64,000 nt of DNA from Bacteriovoracaceae bacterium UBA3083. GTDB taxonomy: Bacteria > Bdellovibrionota > Bacteriovoracia > Bacteriovoracales > Bacteriovoracaceae. Both the position numbers and the translations under genes were made by a program. Below the pieces are notes generated by a model. The model searched no databases. It worked only from the letters and a program-made list of their open reading frames with translations, and was not told where the DNA came from. Where the stretch lies: positions 108,883 to 172,882 of the forward strand of contig DFBJ01000006.1 of assembly GCA_002366565.1 (NCBI GenBank), in the 5' to 3' direction. This document shows positions 25,905 through 34,110 of this stretch, piece by piece. Numbering within the stretch: the first letter of the stretch is position 1; each line of letters begins with the position of its first letter.

Positions 25905-27287
25905 ATGAAACAAGTAAATCATCTATATATATTGTCCGCTTTTGCACTACTACTCACCAGTTTGTTCTCTGTTGGATTTCTTCATCCAGATGAGCAGTAC
26001 TACACTCTAGACTTTGCTTTTAATCAGCTTGGGATGTTAGATAATCTACAAACTTGGGAGCTTGAATCAAAGATTAGACCTTGGACTCTTCCCTATCTCT
26101 ACGTTGTGATACTAGCGCCTTTTAAGTTTATAGGAATAGAGAATCCCTTCACTCTAGCGACAATTGCAAGATTATTCTCAGGTTGTGTTGCTCTTTATAC
26201 TCTCATTGAGTTTACTAAGACGTTTAATTCTTTTCTTCCAGAGAGCAGACAAGAGCTCTTCACTAAATTTACTCTCTTATTTTGGCCTTTGATCTTTATG
26301 GGAGTGAGAACATCTTCAGATAATATTGCAACTTGTTTTTTTATAGTCGCAGTTTCAATTATTTTAAGAAATATATCAAAGAAGACTCTCCTCACGGGAG
26401 GACTACTTCTTGGACTATCCTTCTCTCTAAGGCATCAAACAGGAGTTCTTTCTCTGGCCTTTGGTTTGTGGATATTATTCTCTAAGAAAGTGAATCCTAC
26501 AAATTGGTTTAAGTTCTTTTCTTCATCTATACTTATTGGAGTACTAGTAGGCGTTGGGCTAGATAGTCTTGGCTATGGAAGTTTCACTCTAACTCCTGTG
26601 AATTATCTTACAGAGAATTTAATTAAAGATAAAATCAGCTCTTTTGGAGTATCTCCTTGGTGGGCGTACTTCACTCTTACGATTAAAAAGCTTCATCTCT
26701 TTGGAGTACTCTTACTGGTTAGCTCTATTATTTATATTAAAAAATATCCAAAGAGTTTAGAGTCAGTTCTTGTAATCACTTTCCTAGTTTTTCATAGTCT
26801 TATTGGGCATAAGGAGCTTAGGTTTATTTATCCACTAATCTATATTTCAGTCTTTATGATGTTTAAGGTTATAGATTTCAACAGATTTAAAAAATCTTTT
26901 AACTTTCTCTTTGTAGTATCAATTATTGGAACGGCAATAGTCTCTTTTAAGCCTGCCTACACTCCAATGAAATTCTATAAATTTCTGTATTCTTTTAATC
27001 AAGGAGAGACGCTTGAGCTCTATACCTTTAAAGACAGAAAAGGGCGTTACCCAGATCTAGAGATGGATATTTATAAAAGAAAAAATCTAACACTTATAAA
27101 GGACGCACAGATCAAGAAAGAGAGCTTCTACACTTTTACAACTAAGTATAGTGATCTAGAAATGATCAACTCAAAGTATAGTTGTGAACTAAAGTATATC
27201 TCTTACCCGCAGTGGGTTCTTAAATTTAATATTTTTAAATGGAGAGATAGATCAAATATATGGGCACTCAATTATTGCTCAAAATAA
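25905..27287 (+). CDS. Alg9/PIG-B-like (GT22) membrane mannosyltransferase
   Basis: The 460-residue protein has about 9-11 membrane helices. Near the N-terminus, after the first helix, is HPDEQYY (residues 27-33) followed by the KIRPW segment, matching the HPDE-x-x-Q ... R-S-W-x-x-P motif of GT22/GT-C enzymes that use polyprenyl-phosphate mannose. Further on it has FSLRHQTG in a cytoplasmic-type loop. In eukaryotes the family builds GPI anchors and N-glycans, and bacterial members are seen sporadically. It lies alone between a dehydratase gene (divergent) and an epimerase-like gene (convergent). Periplasmic sugar transfer is the expected role. Confidence 0.75.
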   Translation: MKQVNHLYILSAFALLLTSLFSVGFLHPDEQYYTLDFAFNQLGMLDNLQTWELESKIRPWTLPYLYVVILAPFKFIGIENPFTLATIARLFSGCVALYTLIEFTKTFNSFLPESRQELFTKFTLLFWPLIFMGVRTSSDNIATCFFIVAVSIILRNISKKTLLTGGLLLGLSFSLRHQTGVLSLAFGLWILFSKKVNPTNWFKFFSSSILIGVLVGVGLDSLGYGSFTLTPVNYLTENLIKDKISSFGVSPWWAYFTLTIKKLHLFGVLLLVSSIIYIKKYPKSLESVLVITFLVFHSLIGHKELRFIYPLIYISVFMMFKVIDFNRFKKSFNFLFVVSIIGTAIVSFKPAYTPMKFYKFLYSFNQGETLELYTFKDRKGRYPDLEMDIYKRKNLTLIKDAQIKKESFYTFTTKYSDLEMINSKYSCELKYISYPQWVLKFNIFKWRDRSNIWALNYCSK

Positions 27288-27330
27288 AAGCAAGAATTCA
27301 CATAAATAGGAAGTTACCCTATTTGCATTC

Positions 27331-28212
27331 TCAATTTATAAATACTGAATAGTTACTCTGAAAACACTTTCCGGATTCAAGAGTTACTAAACCCTCTTTT
27401 TCAAAAAAGTCATTCTTAGAGTCAATCCCATCAGCAACACCTGTCCATGGCTCAATACAAATAAACGGAGCTCCCTCTGGGGCCCAAAGACCTAAGTAGG
27501 GACAATTTTCAAAATCAAGAACTACTGATCTTGAACTTGAAATACTCTTTAAGCTAACCTTAGTCGAAACAATATCTTTAAAAATTAAGGCGTCGTGCTT
27601 AAAAAGGTCTTTAGTTAGAGCTATTTTCCTTCCATTAAACATTCTTCTATCCGGAGCGGTGTGAAAGTTCACGAGACCATTTTCTAAATAGTACGCTCCA
27701 CCATGTTCCTCTTCTTCAAATTCAACATAGTAATCAGTTGGCTTATCTGTATCATCAAGAGGAATATTAAAGGCCGGGTGAGACCCGATAGAAAAGAGCA
27801 TATCTCTTCTATCTACATTTCTAACTTCATAGTCTACGAATAGTTTTGGACCATAAACCTTGAACTTAACTTCAAGAATAAATTTAAACGGATAGAATTT
27901 TAATGTCTCTTCAGAATATTCTAGTTTGAAGTGGGCAGAGTCAGATTCAGCTCTTACGACTTGAAACTCAGCGTCTCTAGCAAATCCATGCTGAGACATT
28001 GGATAGTATTTATTACCAATCCTGTACTTATCATCCATTAGCTTTCCAACAATTGGAAATAGAATTGGCGCAGAACGTCCCCACCACTTTGAATCAGACT
28101 GCCATAGATACTCTTTATATGACTCTGTGTCCAAAAGACTTTTGAGCTCAGCACCCTTTGTAGATATCTTGGCCTTTATAAATTCACTTGAGATTTCAAT
28201 AATTTCTGACAT
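27331..28212 (-). CDS. Aldose 1-epimerase family protein (LacX-like)
   Basis: The 293-residue protein has the beta-sandwich galactose-mutarotase pattern. GAELKSL is near the start, SAPILFPIVGKL, MSQHGFARD with the family histidine, GSHPAFNIP carrying the second histidine, and APEGAPFICIEPW with the catalytic-type glutamate follow. It probably interconverts the anomers of a hexose or hexose phosphate; LacX-type members have unknown physiological substrates. AGGAGAG precedes the ATG at 28212. It is convergent with the GT22-like gene and divergent from nhaC. Confidence 0.85.
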   Translation of the reverse strand: MSEIIEISSEFIKAKISTKGAELKSLLDTESYKEYLWQSDSKWWGRSAPILFPIVGKLMDDKYRIGNKYYPMSQHGFARDAEFQVVRAESDSAHFKLEYSEETLKFYPFKFILEVKFKVYGPKLFVDYEVRNVDRRDMLFSIGSHPAFNIPLDDTDKPTDYYVEFEEEEHGGAYYLENGLVNFHTAPDRRMFNGRKIALTKDLFKHDALIFKDIVSTKVSLKSISSSRSVVLDFENCPYLGLWAPEGAPFICIEPWTGVADGIDSKNDFFEKEGLVTLESGKCFQSNYSVFIN

Positions 28213-28302
28213 AGCTCTCTCCTAAGCAAAGGCTAAGTATCCAATTATTTTACCAAAGATTCTAACTTCACACCATTGTCTTTTGTAAAAATTGCCATTC
28301 TT

Positions 28303-28331
28303 TTGACAGGGAGCAACATTCTACTTAAAAT
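28303..28331 (+). promoter_or_regulatory. Sigma70-type promoter of the nhaC gene
   Basis: A perfect TTGACA (28303-28308) and TAAAAT (28326-28331) are spaced by exactly 17 bases. They lie 28 bases before the nhaC start, which has AAGGAT ahead of its ATG. This is the best consensus promoter I found in the window. It points away from the epimerase-like gene. Confidence 0.75.
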
Positions 28332-28358
28332 CCCTTAAACAAAAAACAAGGATTCTAA

Positions 28359-29825
28359 ATGCATAGGGCTAAAAAACCGGGACTCATAGTCTCTCTAATC
28401 CCCTTAACTGTTCTTATATTTTTACTCGTTCTAAATGTAATTATATTTAAAGATGACGCTACCGGTGGGGCCAATCAGATAGCACTGCTGACGACGGCAT
28501 TCATAACTGCTCTAATCGGTATATTTCACCTAAAAGTGCCTTATCATTTTATTGAAGAAAGAATAATCAAGTCTATAACGACCTCTCTCTCAGCACTTAT
28601 AATACTCTTTGTAGTAGGAACATTAATTGGAATTTGGATTCTTTGTGGAACTGTTCCAGCGATGATCTACTTTGGACTGAAGCTTATTAATCCCTCTATA
28701 TTTCTTCCCGTGGCCTGTGTGATCTGCTCGATTGTATCTGTTTCAACGGGCTCAAGTTGGTCGACATCTGGAACTGTAGGTATTGCTCTAATAGGGATTG
28801 GCGAAACTCTTGGTCTTCCTTCTGGTGCAGTTGCTGGTGCGGTAATATCTGGAGCCTACTTTGGTGATAAGATGTCCCCTCTTTCAGATACGACAAATCT
28901 TGCACCTGCAGTGGCGGGAGTAAATCTCTTTGATCATATTCGTCACATGCTCTATACATCTGGTCCAGCGATTATAATCTCTATCATTGCCTTTACTATT
29001 TTAGGTTTTACCTATCAGACACAGAGCTTAAATACTGAGACCGTTGATTTAATGCTCGCAACTATAGATTCAAACTTTGATATTTCAATTTGGTTATTTA
29101 TCCCACCAGTTGTCGTTCTATTTCTTGTTAGAAAGAAAGTTCCTGCCCTTCCAGCAATTACCATTGGTGTTTTTATTGGAATTCTTACAGCACTTATTTT
29201 CCAAAGAGATATGATGACAACTCTCCTTGGAGGAAACACAGATATTAAGTCATTCTATACACTTATAACAAAGGTTACCTATGAAGGCTTTGTTATTGAC
29301 TCTGGGGATGAGACGATCAACTCTCTTTTAAATAGAGGTGGGATGAGTGGAATGCTCTCAACGGTTTGGTTAATTTTCTCAGCAATGGTTTTCGGTGGAA
29401 CTCTAGATGCCACAGGAATGTTAGAGAGAGTCTCTAGATCAATTCTAAAACTTGTAAGAGGAACAGGATCGCTCATTGGAGCGACTCTTGGAAGTTGTAT
29501 TGTTCTAAATGCTACTGCCTCAGATCAGTACTTGGCGATAGTCGTCCCTGGGAAAATGTTTAGCAAAGCATTTGATAAGTATGGGCTAGATCGCAGAAAT
29601 CTTTCTAGAGCATTAGAAGATTCTGGAACTGTAACATCGGTTTTAATTCCTTGGAATAGTGGCGGAGCTTATAATTCAGCAACACTTGGAGTTCCCACGC
29701 TTACTTACCTACCATATTGCTTCTTTAATATCTTATCACCGGTGATCTCTCTATTTTTAGCGACAATGAACTGGACAATAATAAAAAAGATAGAAGAAAG
29801 TAACGAAGAAGTAACTGAAGAATAA
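28359..29825 (+). CDS. nhaC: Na+/H+ antiporter, NhaC family
   Basis: The 488-residue inner-membrane protein has about 11-12 helices. Family features are GSSWSTSGTVGIALIGIGE, SGAYFGDKMSPLSDTTNLAPA with charged residues inside a helix, and near the C-terminus ATASDQYLAI and LIPWNSGGAYN. It exports sodium in exchange for protons, which would suit a marine or saline habitat. It has its own strong promoter and ends directly against the LysE gene on the other strand: the two stop codons form the palindrome TAATTA with no gap. Confidence 0.9.
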   Translation: MHRAKKPGLIVSLIPLTVLIFLLVLNVIIFKDDATGGANQIALLTTAFITALIGIFHLKVPYHFIEERIIKSITTSLSALIILFVVGTLIGIWILCGTVPAMIYFGLKLINPSIFLPVACVICSIVSVSTGSSWSTSGTVGIALIGIGETLGLPSGAVAGAVISGAYFGDKMSPLSDTTNLAPAVAGVNLFDHIRHMLYTSGPAIIISIIAFTILGFTYQTQSLNTETVDLMLATIDSNFDISIWLFIPPVVVLFLVRKKVPALPAITIGVFIGILTALIFQRDMMTTLLGGNTDIKSFYTLITKVTYEGFVIDSGDETINSLLNRGGMSGMLSTVWLIFSAMVFGGTLDATGMLERVSRSILKLVRGTGSLIGATLGSCIVLNATASDQYLAIVVPGKMFSKAFDKYGLDRRNLSRALEDSGTVTSVLIPWNSGGAYNSATLGVPTLTYLPYCFFNILSPVISLFLATMNWTIIKKIEESNEEVTEE

Positions 29826-30455
29826 TTAGAAGAAAATAATTTTAACTCCTAGGGCAATAAGAACAAGCCCTAGGAATCTCTCAGAGACCTTTCTAGACTT
29901 AGAATAAATTTCTCTAATATACTTATGAGAAATCCCTACCGCTACAAAGATAAAGTATAAAACAGTTAATAGAGTGACCTCAGTAGCAAGGAAAAACTTT
30001 GTGAGAGAGCTTGTTTGCCCACCAATAAATTGAGTAAATATACTTATAAAGTAAATTCCGGCCTTAGGGTTTAATATATTTGTGAGCGCGCCCATTTTAA
30101 GAGCTTTTGATAGAGTAATTTCTTTTTTTTCGTAAATATTAGATATGTTTAATTCGTTGTAATCTTGATTAAATGTGGACCAAATTGTCATGGCTCCAAT
30201 ATAGCCTAGGTAAGCTCCACCAAAGTATTGAATTGCTCTATAGAGGTCTTGGTTATGCTTTAAGATAATTCCTAATCCCGCCAGACTATAGGCCACATGA
30301 AAGAGAATACCAATCCCTAAACCTAGAGCTGTATAAATTCCAATTCTTCTAGAATAGCTTAGAGAATTTCTAGTGATGATAAAGAAATCTGGTCCAGGAG
30401 AGAGAAGTGCTAGAAGATGAATTCCTCCAACACTTAGTAATACTTCTAAATTAAT
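29826..30455 (-). CDS. LysE/RhtB-family exporter with an apparent ATT start codon
   Basis: Homology-like sequence extends upstream of the first GTG (30296). In frame it reads INLEVLLSVGGIHLLALLSP then GPDFFIITRNSLSYSRR, which is the conserved N-terminus and GPxxF motif of amino-acid exporters of the LysE family. No ATG, GTG or TTG exists in this part. An ATT at 30455-30453 has AGGAG seven bases upstream and overlaps the TAA of the nucleotidase gene by one base, so it is taken as the start (209 residues, about six membrane helices). Without it the protein would lose a full helix and the signature. The likely role is efflux of an amino acid or homoserine-type solute. Confidence 0.8.
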   Translation of the reverse strand: MNLEVLLSVGGIHLLALLSPGPDFFIITRNSLSYSRRIGIYTALGLGIGILFHVAYSLAGLGIILKHNQDLYRAIQYFGGAYLGYIGAMTIWSTFNQDYNELNISNIYEKKEITLSKALKMGALTNILNPKAGIYFISIFTQFIGGQTSSLTKFFLATEVTLLTVLYFIFVAVGISHKYIREIYSKSRKVSERFLGLVLIALGVKIIFF

Positions 30456-32032
30456 TAGTATACTCCTGGGACAAATGATCTCTCAATCTTCTCACCATTA
30501 GACTTTTGTCCATAGTCATCGAGGTAGTTCTCATCTATAAACTTTATTCTTTGAAAATTATTTTCCATAGTTTCCCACATAGAGATATTTGTATCTTGAC
30601 CATTTTTTAAAATTATCTTTGAGAGCTTACTCATAGAGTAGCCTCCTCTTACAATTCCTTCAGTAAAACTTACTGAATAATTTCTAAAAGTATCTATTTT
30701 CTCACCTTTAAATCTTATATTTTCTATGGCGTATCCATTTTTAGTCTCTCTCTTAATATCAAAAGTAACTCCTGAAACGTAGAGAGGAAGACCTGCTTTC
30801 ATAACGATTTTAAAAAGTGTTTTAATCAGGCCACCACTAACGTCTGCCGTATAAATATTGTAGCCAAATTTTCTATCAAATTCGAATGTTCTAGGGTTTC
30901 CATTGTAAAGATCCCTTCTAGTCACATCGCCATTTGTTGGATAATTTAGACCTGATAGAGGTTCTACATGAATTGAGAAGTCTGTATTAACTTCTTCTCT
31001 CATGGAGTCATTAATAAAATGGCCCCATATATGCTTATTACCACCCTCTAGAGGAGAATTTAACCTACTCTCACCTACAACTTCATTGAGCCAGTCTTGT
31101 CCATAGTCATCGTAGAGATCTTCGTTGGCCTCTTCAATTTTTTCGAGAACTGCTGGATCTTCTTCACCAACTACTGGCAGTAGTTCATAAGCGTCAACGC
31201 TTACCTTTCGAGTTTCATTGTCATAGTTTAGATTTAACTTACCAAGAAATCTTCCATGGTATCCAGTCTGAACAATTGGAACTCTCTTATCTAACTTATT
31301 TTCTACGTATAAAACTTCTTCAAGAGTATGGTGAGAGTGTCCTCCAACAATAGCGTCCACTTCAGGGCATCTCTTAGCAAGCTTCTTGTCCTTACTTAGA
31401 CCCATATGAGTTAGAGCAATAATAATATCATTTCCTCTCTCTCTTAATTCTCTTGCATACTTTTTACAAGTCTCATATTCGTTCTTAATTCCACCTTCAT
31501 TAATACGCCACTTATAAAGTATATCGTTTGTAGTTAGACCAAGTACGCCAATTTTTACACCGTCATACTCAAATTCAGTGTAAGGCCTTAGTTGCTCTTG
31601 AATATTTTGAAATCTATCGGCCGTAAAAATATTTGCTCCTAGAAATGCAAAACTTGGTTTTACATCTCCTAAAATTGCATCTAAATCATCAGTTCCCATA
31701 AGGTAATCATGATTTCCTATAGTCACCACATCAAAGCCAATCATTTCATGTAATTCAAATACTTTTCTACCTTTGTCTGCAAGATAATAGATATTTCCTT
31801 CAAGAAAATCACCTGCATCCATTGTCAGGTTGAACATTCCCATATCATTAGCTTTTCTTTTTTCAAAATCTATCAAGGTCTTTAATCTAGCGTATCCCCC
31901 TTGTCCCTCTAAGTGATCAGTGTGGTCCAAATGAGAATGAAGGTCATTAGTATGAAGGATTTGAATCTTAGTCGCAGCAGCAGAAAAAGATAGCGCGGTA
32001 GCCAGAAGAACTAATAGAAGTTTAGTGGTCAT
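30455..32032 (-). CDS. Exported 5'-nucleotidase/UshA-like metallophosphoesterase
   Basis: ATG at 32032 (GAGG six bases upstream) gives 525 residues starting with a signal peptide (TTKLLLVLLATALSFSAAA). The metallophosphatase core has ILHTNDLHSHLDH, MDAGDFLEGN, TIGNHDY, LTHMG and VGGHSHH, which together supply the two-metal site. The C-terminal half is the nucleotide-binding domain of 5'-nucleotidases, with SGLNYPTNGDVTR and SGVTFDI. It would strip phosphate from extracellular nucleotides in the periplasm. Its last coding bases carry the ribosome site of the LysE gene. A TTG start at 32068 is possible but would mask the signal peptide. Confidence 0.88.
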   Translation of the reverse strand: MTTKLLLVLLATALSFSAAATKIQILHTNDLHSHLDHTDHLEGQGGYARLKTLIDFEKRKANDMGMFNLTMDAGDFLEGNIYYLADKGRKVFELHEMIGFDVVTIGNHDYLMGTDDLDAILGDVKPSFAFLGANIFTADRFQNIQEQLRPYTEFEYDGVKIGVLGLTTNDILYKWRINEGGIKNEYETCKKYARELRERGNDIIIALTHMGLSKDKKLAKRCPEVDAIVGGHSHHTLEEVLYVENKLDKRVPIVQTGYHGRFLGKLNLNYDNETRKVSVDAYELLPVVGEEDPAVLEKIEEANEDLYDDYGQDWLNEVVGESRLNSPLEGGNKHIWGHFINDSMREEVNTDFSIHVEPLSGLNYPTNGDVTRRDLYNGNPRTFEFDRKFGYNIYTADVSGGLIKTLFKIVMKAGLPLYVSGVTFDIKRETKNGYAIENIRFKGEKIDTFRNYSVSFTEGIVRGGYSMSKLSKIILKNGQDTNISMWETMENNFQRIKFIDENYLDDYGQKSNGEKIERSFVPGVY

Positions 32033-32352
32033 ATTTAGCCTCTTAGAAAAATGTTTTATATCTTCCAATCGGTAAACTGCTTAGATACTAGAGTTTTAAC
32101 TTTTCAAGGACTTACAAACGGATCTATTTTCCTATAATTATCCGAGTAAATCTCTCTGAGATATGCCGTCCCACCCACTCTAGGTTAATTTGAGGTATCA
32201 ATCCCCAATATCAAGTATTTATATATCCCACCGCGGAACGCGTCCCACCATGACAGGAAGCATTTAACTCACCGAGAAATTCTATTGAAGAGTTGGGCCA
32301 CCTCTTTTATTTATAGCTCAAGAAAATAAATCAAATGATCTGGAGAGAGAAT
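32033..32352. other. Intergenic region between divergent nucleotidase and histidine kinase genes
   Basis: This 320-base stretch has no plausible gene. On the plus strand CTTACA (32111-32116) and TATAAT (32133-32138), 16 bases apart, may be a promoter reading toward the kinase, leaving a leader of about 200 bases. TCCCACC occurs three times in direct orientation (32169-32175, 32226-32232, 32243-32249). I found no recognisable riboswitch or terminator in it. Confidence 0.4.
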
Positions 32353-32997
32353 ATGCAATCAAGTAGCCTACACATTAAGCAGTTCAAACACGACATCGCT
32401 TCACCACTATCTGTTCTAAAAACTATGATTCAGATGAATGATTCGTGGAATGACTCTGATAAGAAGGTTCTATCGATGGCATTAAAGAGAATGGAGAAGA
32501 TCGTCTCATCTCTTGAATCAAAAGAAGAGCAGGTCAATTCATCTCCATATCACTTAATAGAGCAGGTTCTTGAAGAAAAGAAAGTTGAATTCAAAGATAA
32601 GTCTATCTCATATAAGTTTTCATTTTCAACAAGTGCGATGAACTCAATCTGTCATATTCAGCCGTCAGAGTTTAAGAGAGTCATCTCAAATATAATTAAT
32701 AATTCAGTTGGCGCAATTTCAGAAAGTGGTCTCATAAGAATTAAGGGTCATCTAAAAAATAACAAACTTATAATATCAATTATTGATAATGGTCACGGCA
32801 TTGCATCCACTGATGTCTCAAAAGTTCTCGACCTAGGATTTAGCTCTAAGAATTCTACTGGGCTTGGTCTCTACCACGCTAAGAAAGTTATTAGTAAATG
32901 GCGTGGAAACTTAAAAATAAACTCAGTCTTTAACCTAGGTACAAAAGTATCTTTGATTATTCCTATAACTCCCTCTATTAAGGCACTATGCGCCTAA
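32353..32997 (+). CDS. Minimal soluble histidine kinase (no sensor domain)
   Basis: ATG at 32353, preceded by GGAGAGAGA, gives 214 residues. The only parts are a dimerisation helix with an H-box FKHDIASPLS (H near residue 13) and a HATPase domain with N-box NIINNSVGAI, G1 DNGHGI and G2 GLGLYHAKKVI. There is no membrane helix, PAS, GAF or receiver domain. It must therefore be a partner of some other input protein or be a phosphotransfer-type kinase. No response regulator gene lies within several kilobases. Confidence 0.85.
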   Translation: MQSSSLHIKQFKHDIASPLSVLKTMIQMNDSWNDSDKKVLSMALKRMEKIVSSLESKEEQVNSSPYHLIEQVLEEKKVEFKDKSISYKFSFSTSAMNSICHIQPSEFKRVISNIINNSVGAISESGLIRIKGHLKNNKLIISIIDNGHGIASTDVSKVLDLGFSSKNSTGLGLYHAKKVISKWRGNLKINSVFNLGTKVSLIIPITPSIKALCA

Positions 32998-33018
32998 TCA
33001 ACTAGCCCATCACTAAAA

Positions 33019-33054
33019 GCCCAAGTTTAAAATAATAATTCTTTTTTCTTGGGC
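33019..33054 (+). terminator. Possible transcription terminator after the histidine kinase gene
   Basis: GCCCAAG (33019-33025) pairs with CTTGGGC (33048-33054) around a 22-base AT-rich loop containing a T run just before the second arm. A further T-rich stretch follows at about 33060-33071. The long loop makes it an imperfect terminator. It sits between the kinase stop (32997) and the metF gene. Confidence 0.45.
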
Positions 33055-33151
33055 CACATCTTCTATTTTTTTCAATTAATACCTATTAAAAACTATCCAT
33101 TGCCGATACAATGAATACCTAATTTACTTTAACTTCACAGGTATTCGTAAA

Positions 33152-34102
33152 ATGAAAATCATTGAACATTTAGATAGGGCCCACAATAAAGAACTTCTTT
33201 GTAGCTACGAGATTGTTCCACCTCCAAGAGGGCGTTCAGTACAAGATATAATAGAGATCGTTGAGGCACTTCAGCCATACAACCCACCATGGATTGATGT
33301 TACAAGCCATGCAGCCGGTGCTTTTTACAATGAGAAGTCTGATGGATCAATTGAGAGAAAGGTATTTAAGAAAAGACCTGGAACAATTGGAATCTGTGGA
33401 ATTATTCAAAATAGATTTAATATAGATACTTGTGTTCACCTACTTTCTCTAGGCTTTACTAAAGAAGAGACAGAGGATGCATTAATAGAGTTGAACTTTC
33501 TAGGTATTCATAATGTTCTAGCACTTAGAGGTGATGCTCCAAACTATAATAAGAAAATAGACACTGGTCGCCATACTAATAAGTATGCCATTGACCTTGT
33601 TAAACAAATCAATGGTATAAAAAAAGGTGAATACGTTTCTGATATCTCAGGAGCGAGACCGCTAGACTTCTGTACTGGAGTAGCTGGTTACCCAGAAAAG
33701 CACTTTGAAGCTCCAAATATGAATTTTGATATCAAGATGCTTAAAGCAAAAGTTGATGCTGGAGCAGAATATATAACTACTCAAATGTTCTTTGATAATT
33801 CAAAGTACTTTAGTTTTGTAAAAGAATGTAGAGATGCAGGTATTACAGTTCCTATTATTCCAGGAATTAAAATTATAAAAAACGTAAATCAACTCTCTTC
33901 TATACCAAAACACTTCTATGTAGATTTTCCAAATGAGTTTGTAGATGAAATCATGGATAACCAAGATCATGTTAAAGACATTGGTCTAGAGTGGGCAAAG
34001 AAGCAGTGCCAAGAACTAGCTGACTTTGGAGTTCCATGTTTACACTTTTATATTATGAACGATACAAAATCAGTAATTGAAGTCGTTAAGAGTTTTAGGT
34101 AG
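33152..34102 (+). CDS. metF: 5,10-methylenetetrahydrofolate reductase
   Basis: The 316-residue TIM barrel starts with the substrate glutamate segment CSYEIVPPPRG, then WIDVTSHAAG, LLSLGF, LALRGDAP (the L-x-L-RGD-x-P motif that binds FAD) and YITTQMFFD. It reduces methylene-THF to methyl-THF using FAD, providing the methyl group for MetH. It is only 8 bases upstream of metH, so one operon supplies both steps. Length is normal for the bacterial type without a regulatory domain. No SAM or cobalamin riboswitch was seen in the 150 bases before it. Confidence 0.92.
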   Translation: MKIIEHLDRAHNKELLCSYEIVPPPRGRSVQDIIEIVEALQPYNPPWIDVTSHAAGAFYNEKSDGSIERKVFKKRPGTIGICGIIQNRFNIDTCVHLLSLGFTKEETEDALIELNFLGIHNVLALRGDAPNYNKKIDTGRHTNKYAIDLVKQINGIKKGEYVSDISGARPLDFCTGVAGYPEKHFEAPNMNFDIKMLKAKVDAGAEYITTQMFFDNSKYFSFVKECRDAGITVPIIPGIKIIKNVNQLSSIPKHFYVDFPNEFVDEIMDNQDHVKDIGLEWAKKQCQELADFGVPCLHFYIMNDTKSVIEVVKSFR

Positions 34103-34110
34103 GAGTAAGA

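Noticed and set aside
32169..32249. Three direct copies of TCCCACC as a repeat or binding site
   Set aside because: The repeat is only 7 bases, with irregular spacing, and could be chance; it is noted in the intergenic entry but not claimed as a site.
33001..33151. Search for a SAM or cobalamin riboswitch ahead of metF
   Set aside because: No B12 box or SAM-riboswitch core was seen; only a possible terminator hairpin is present.
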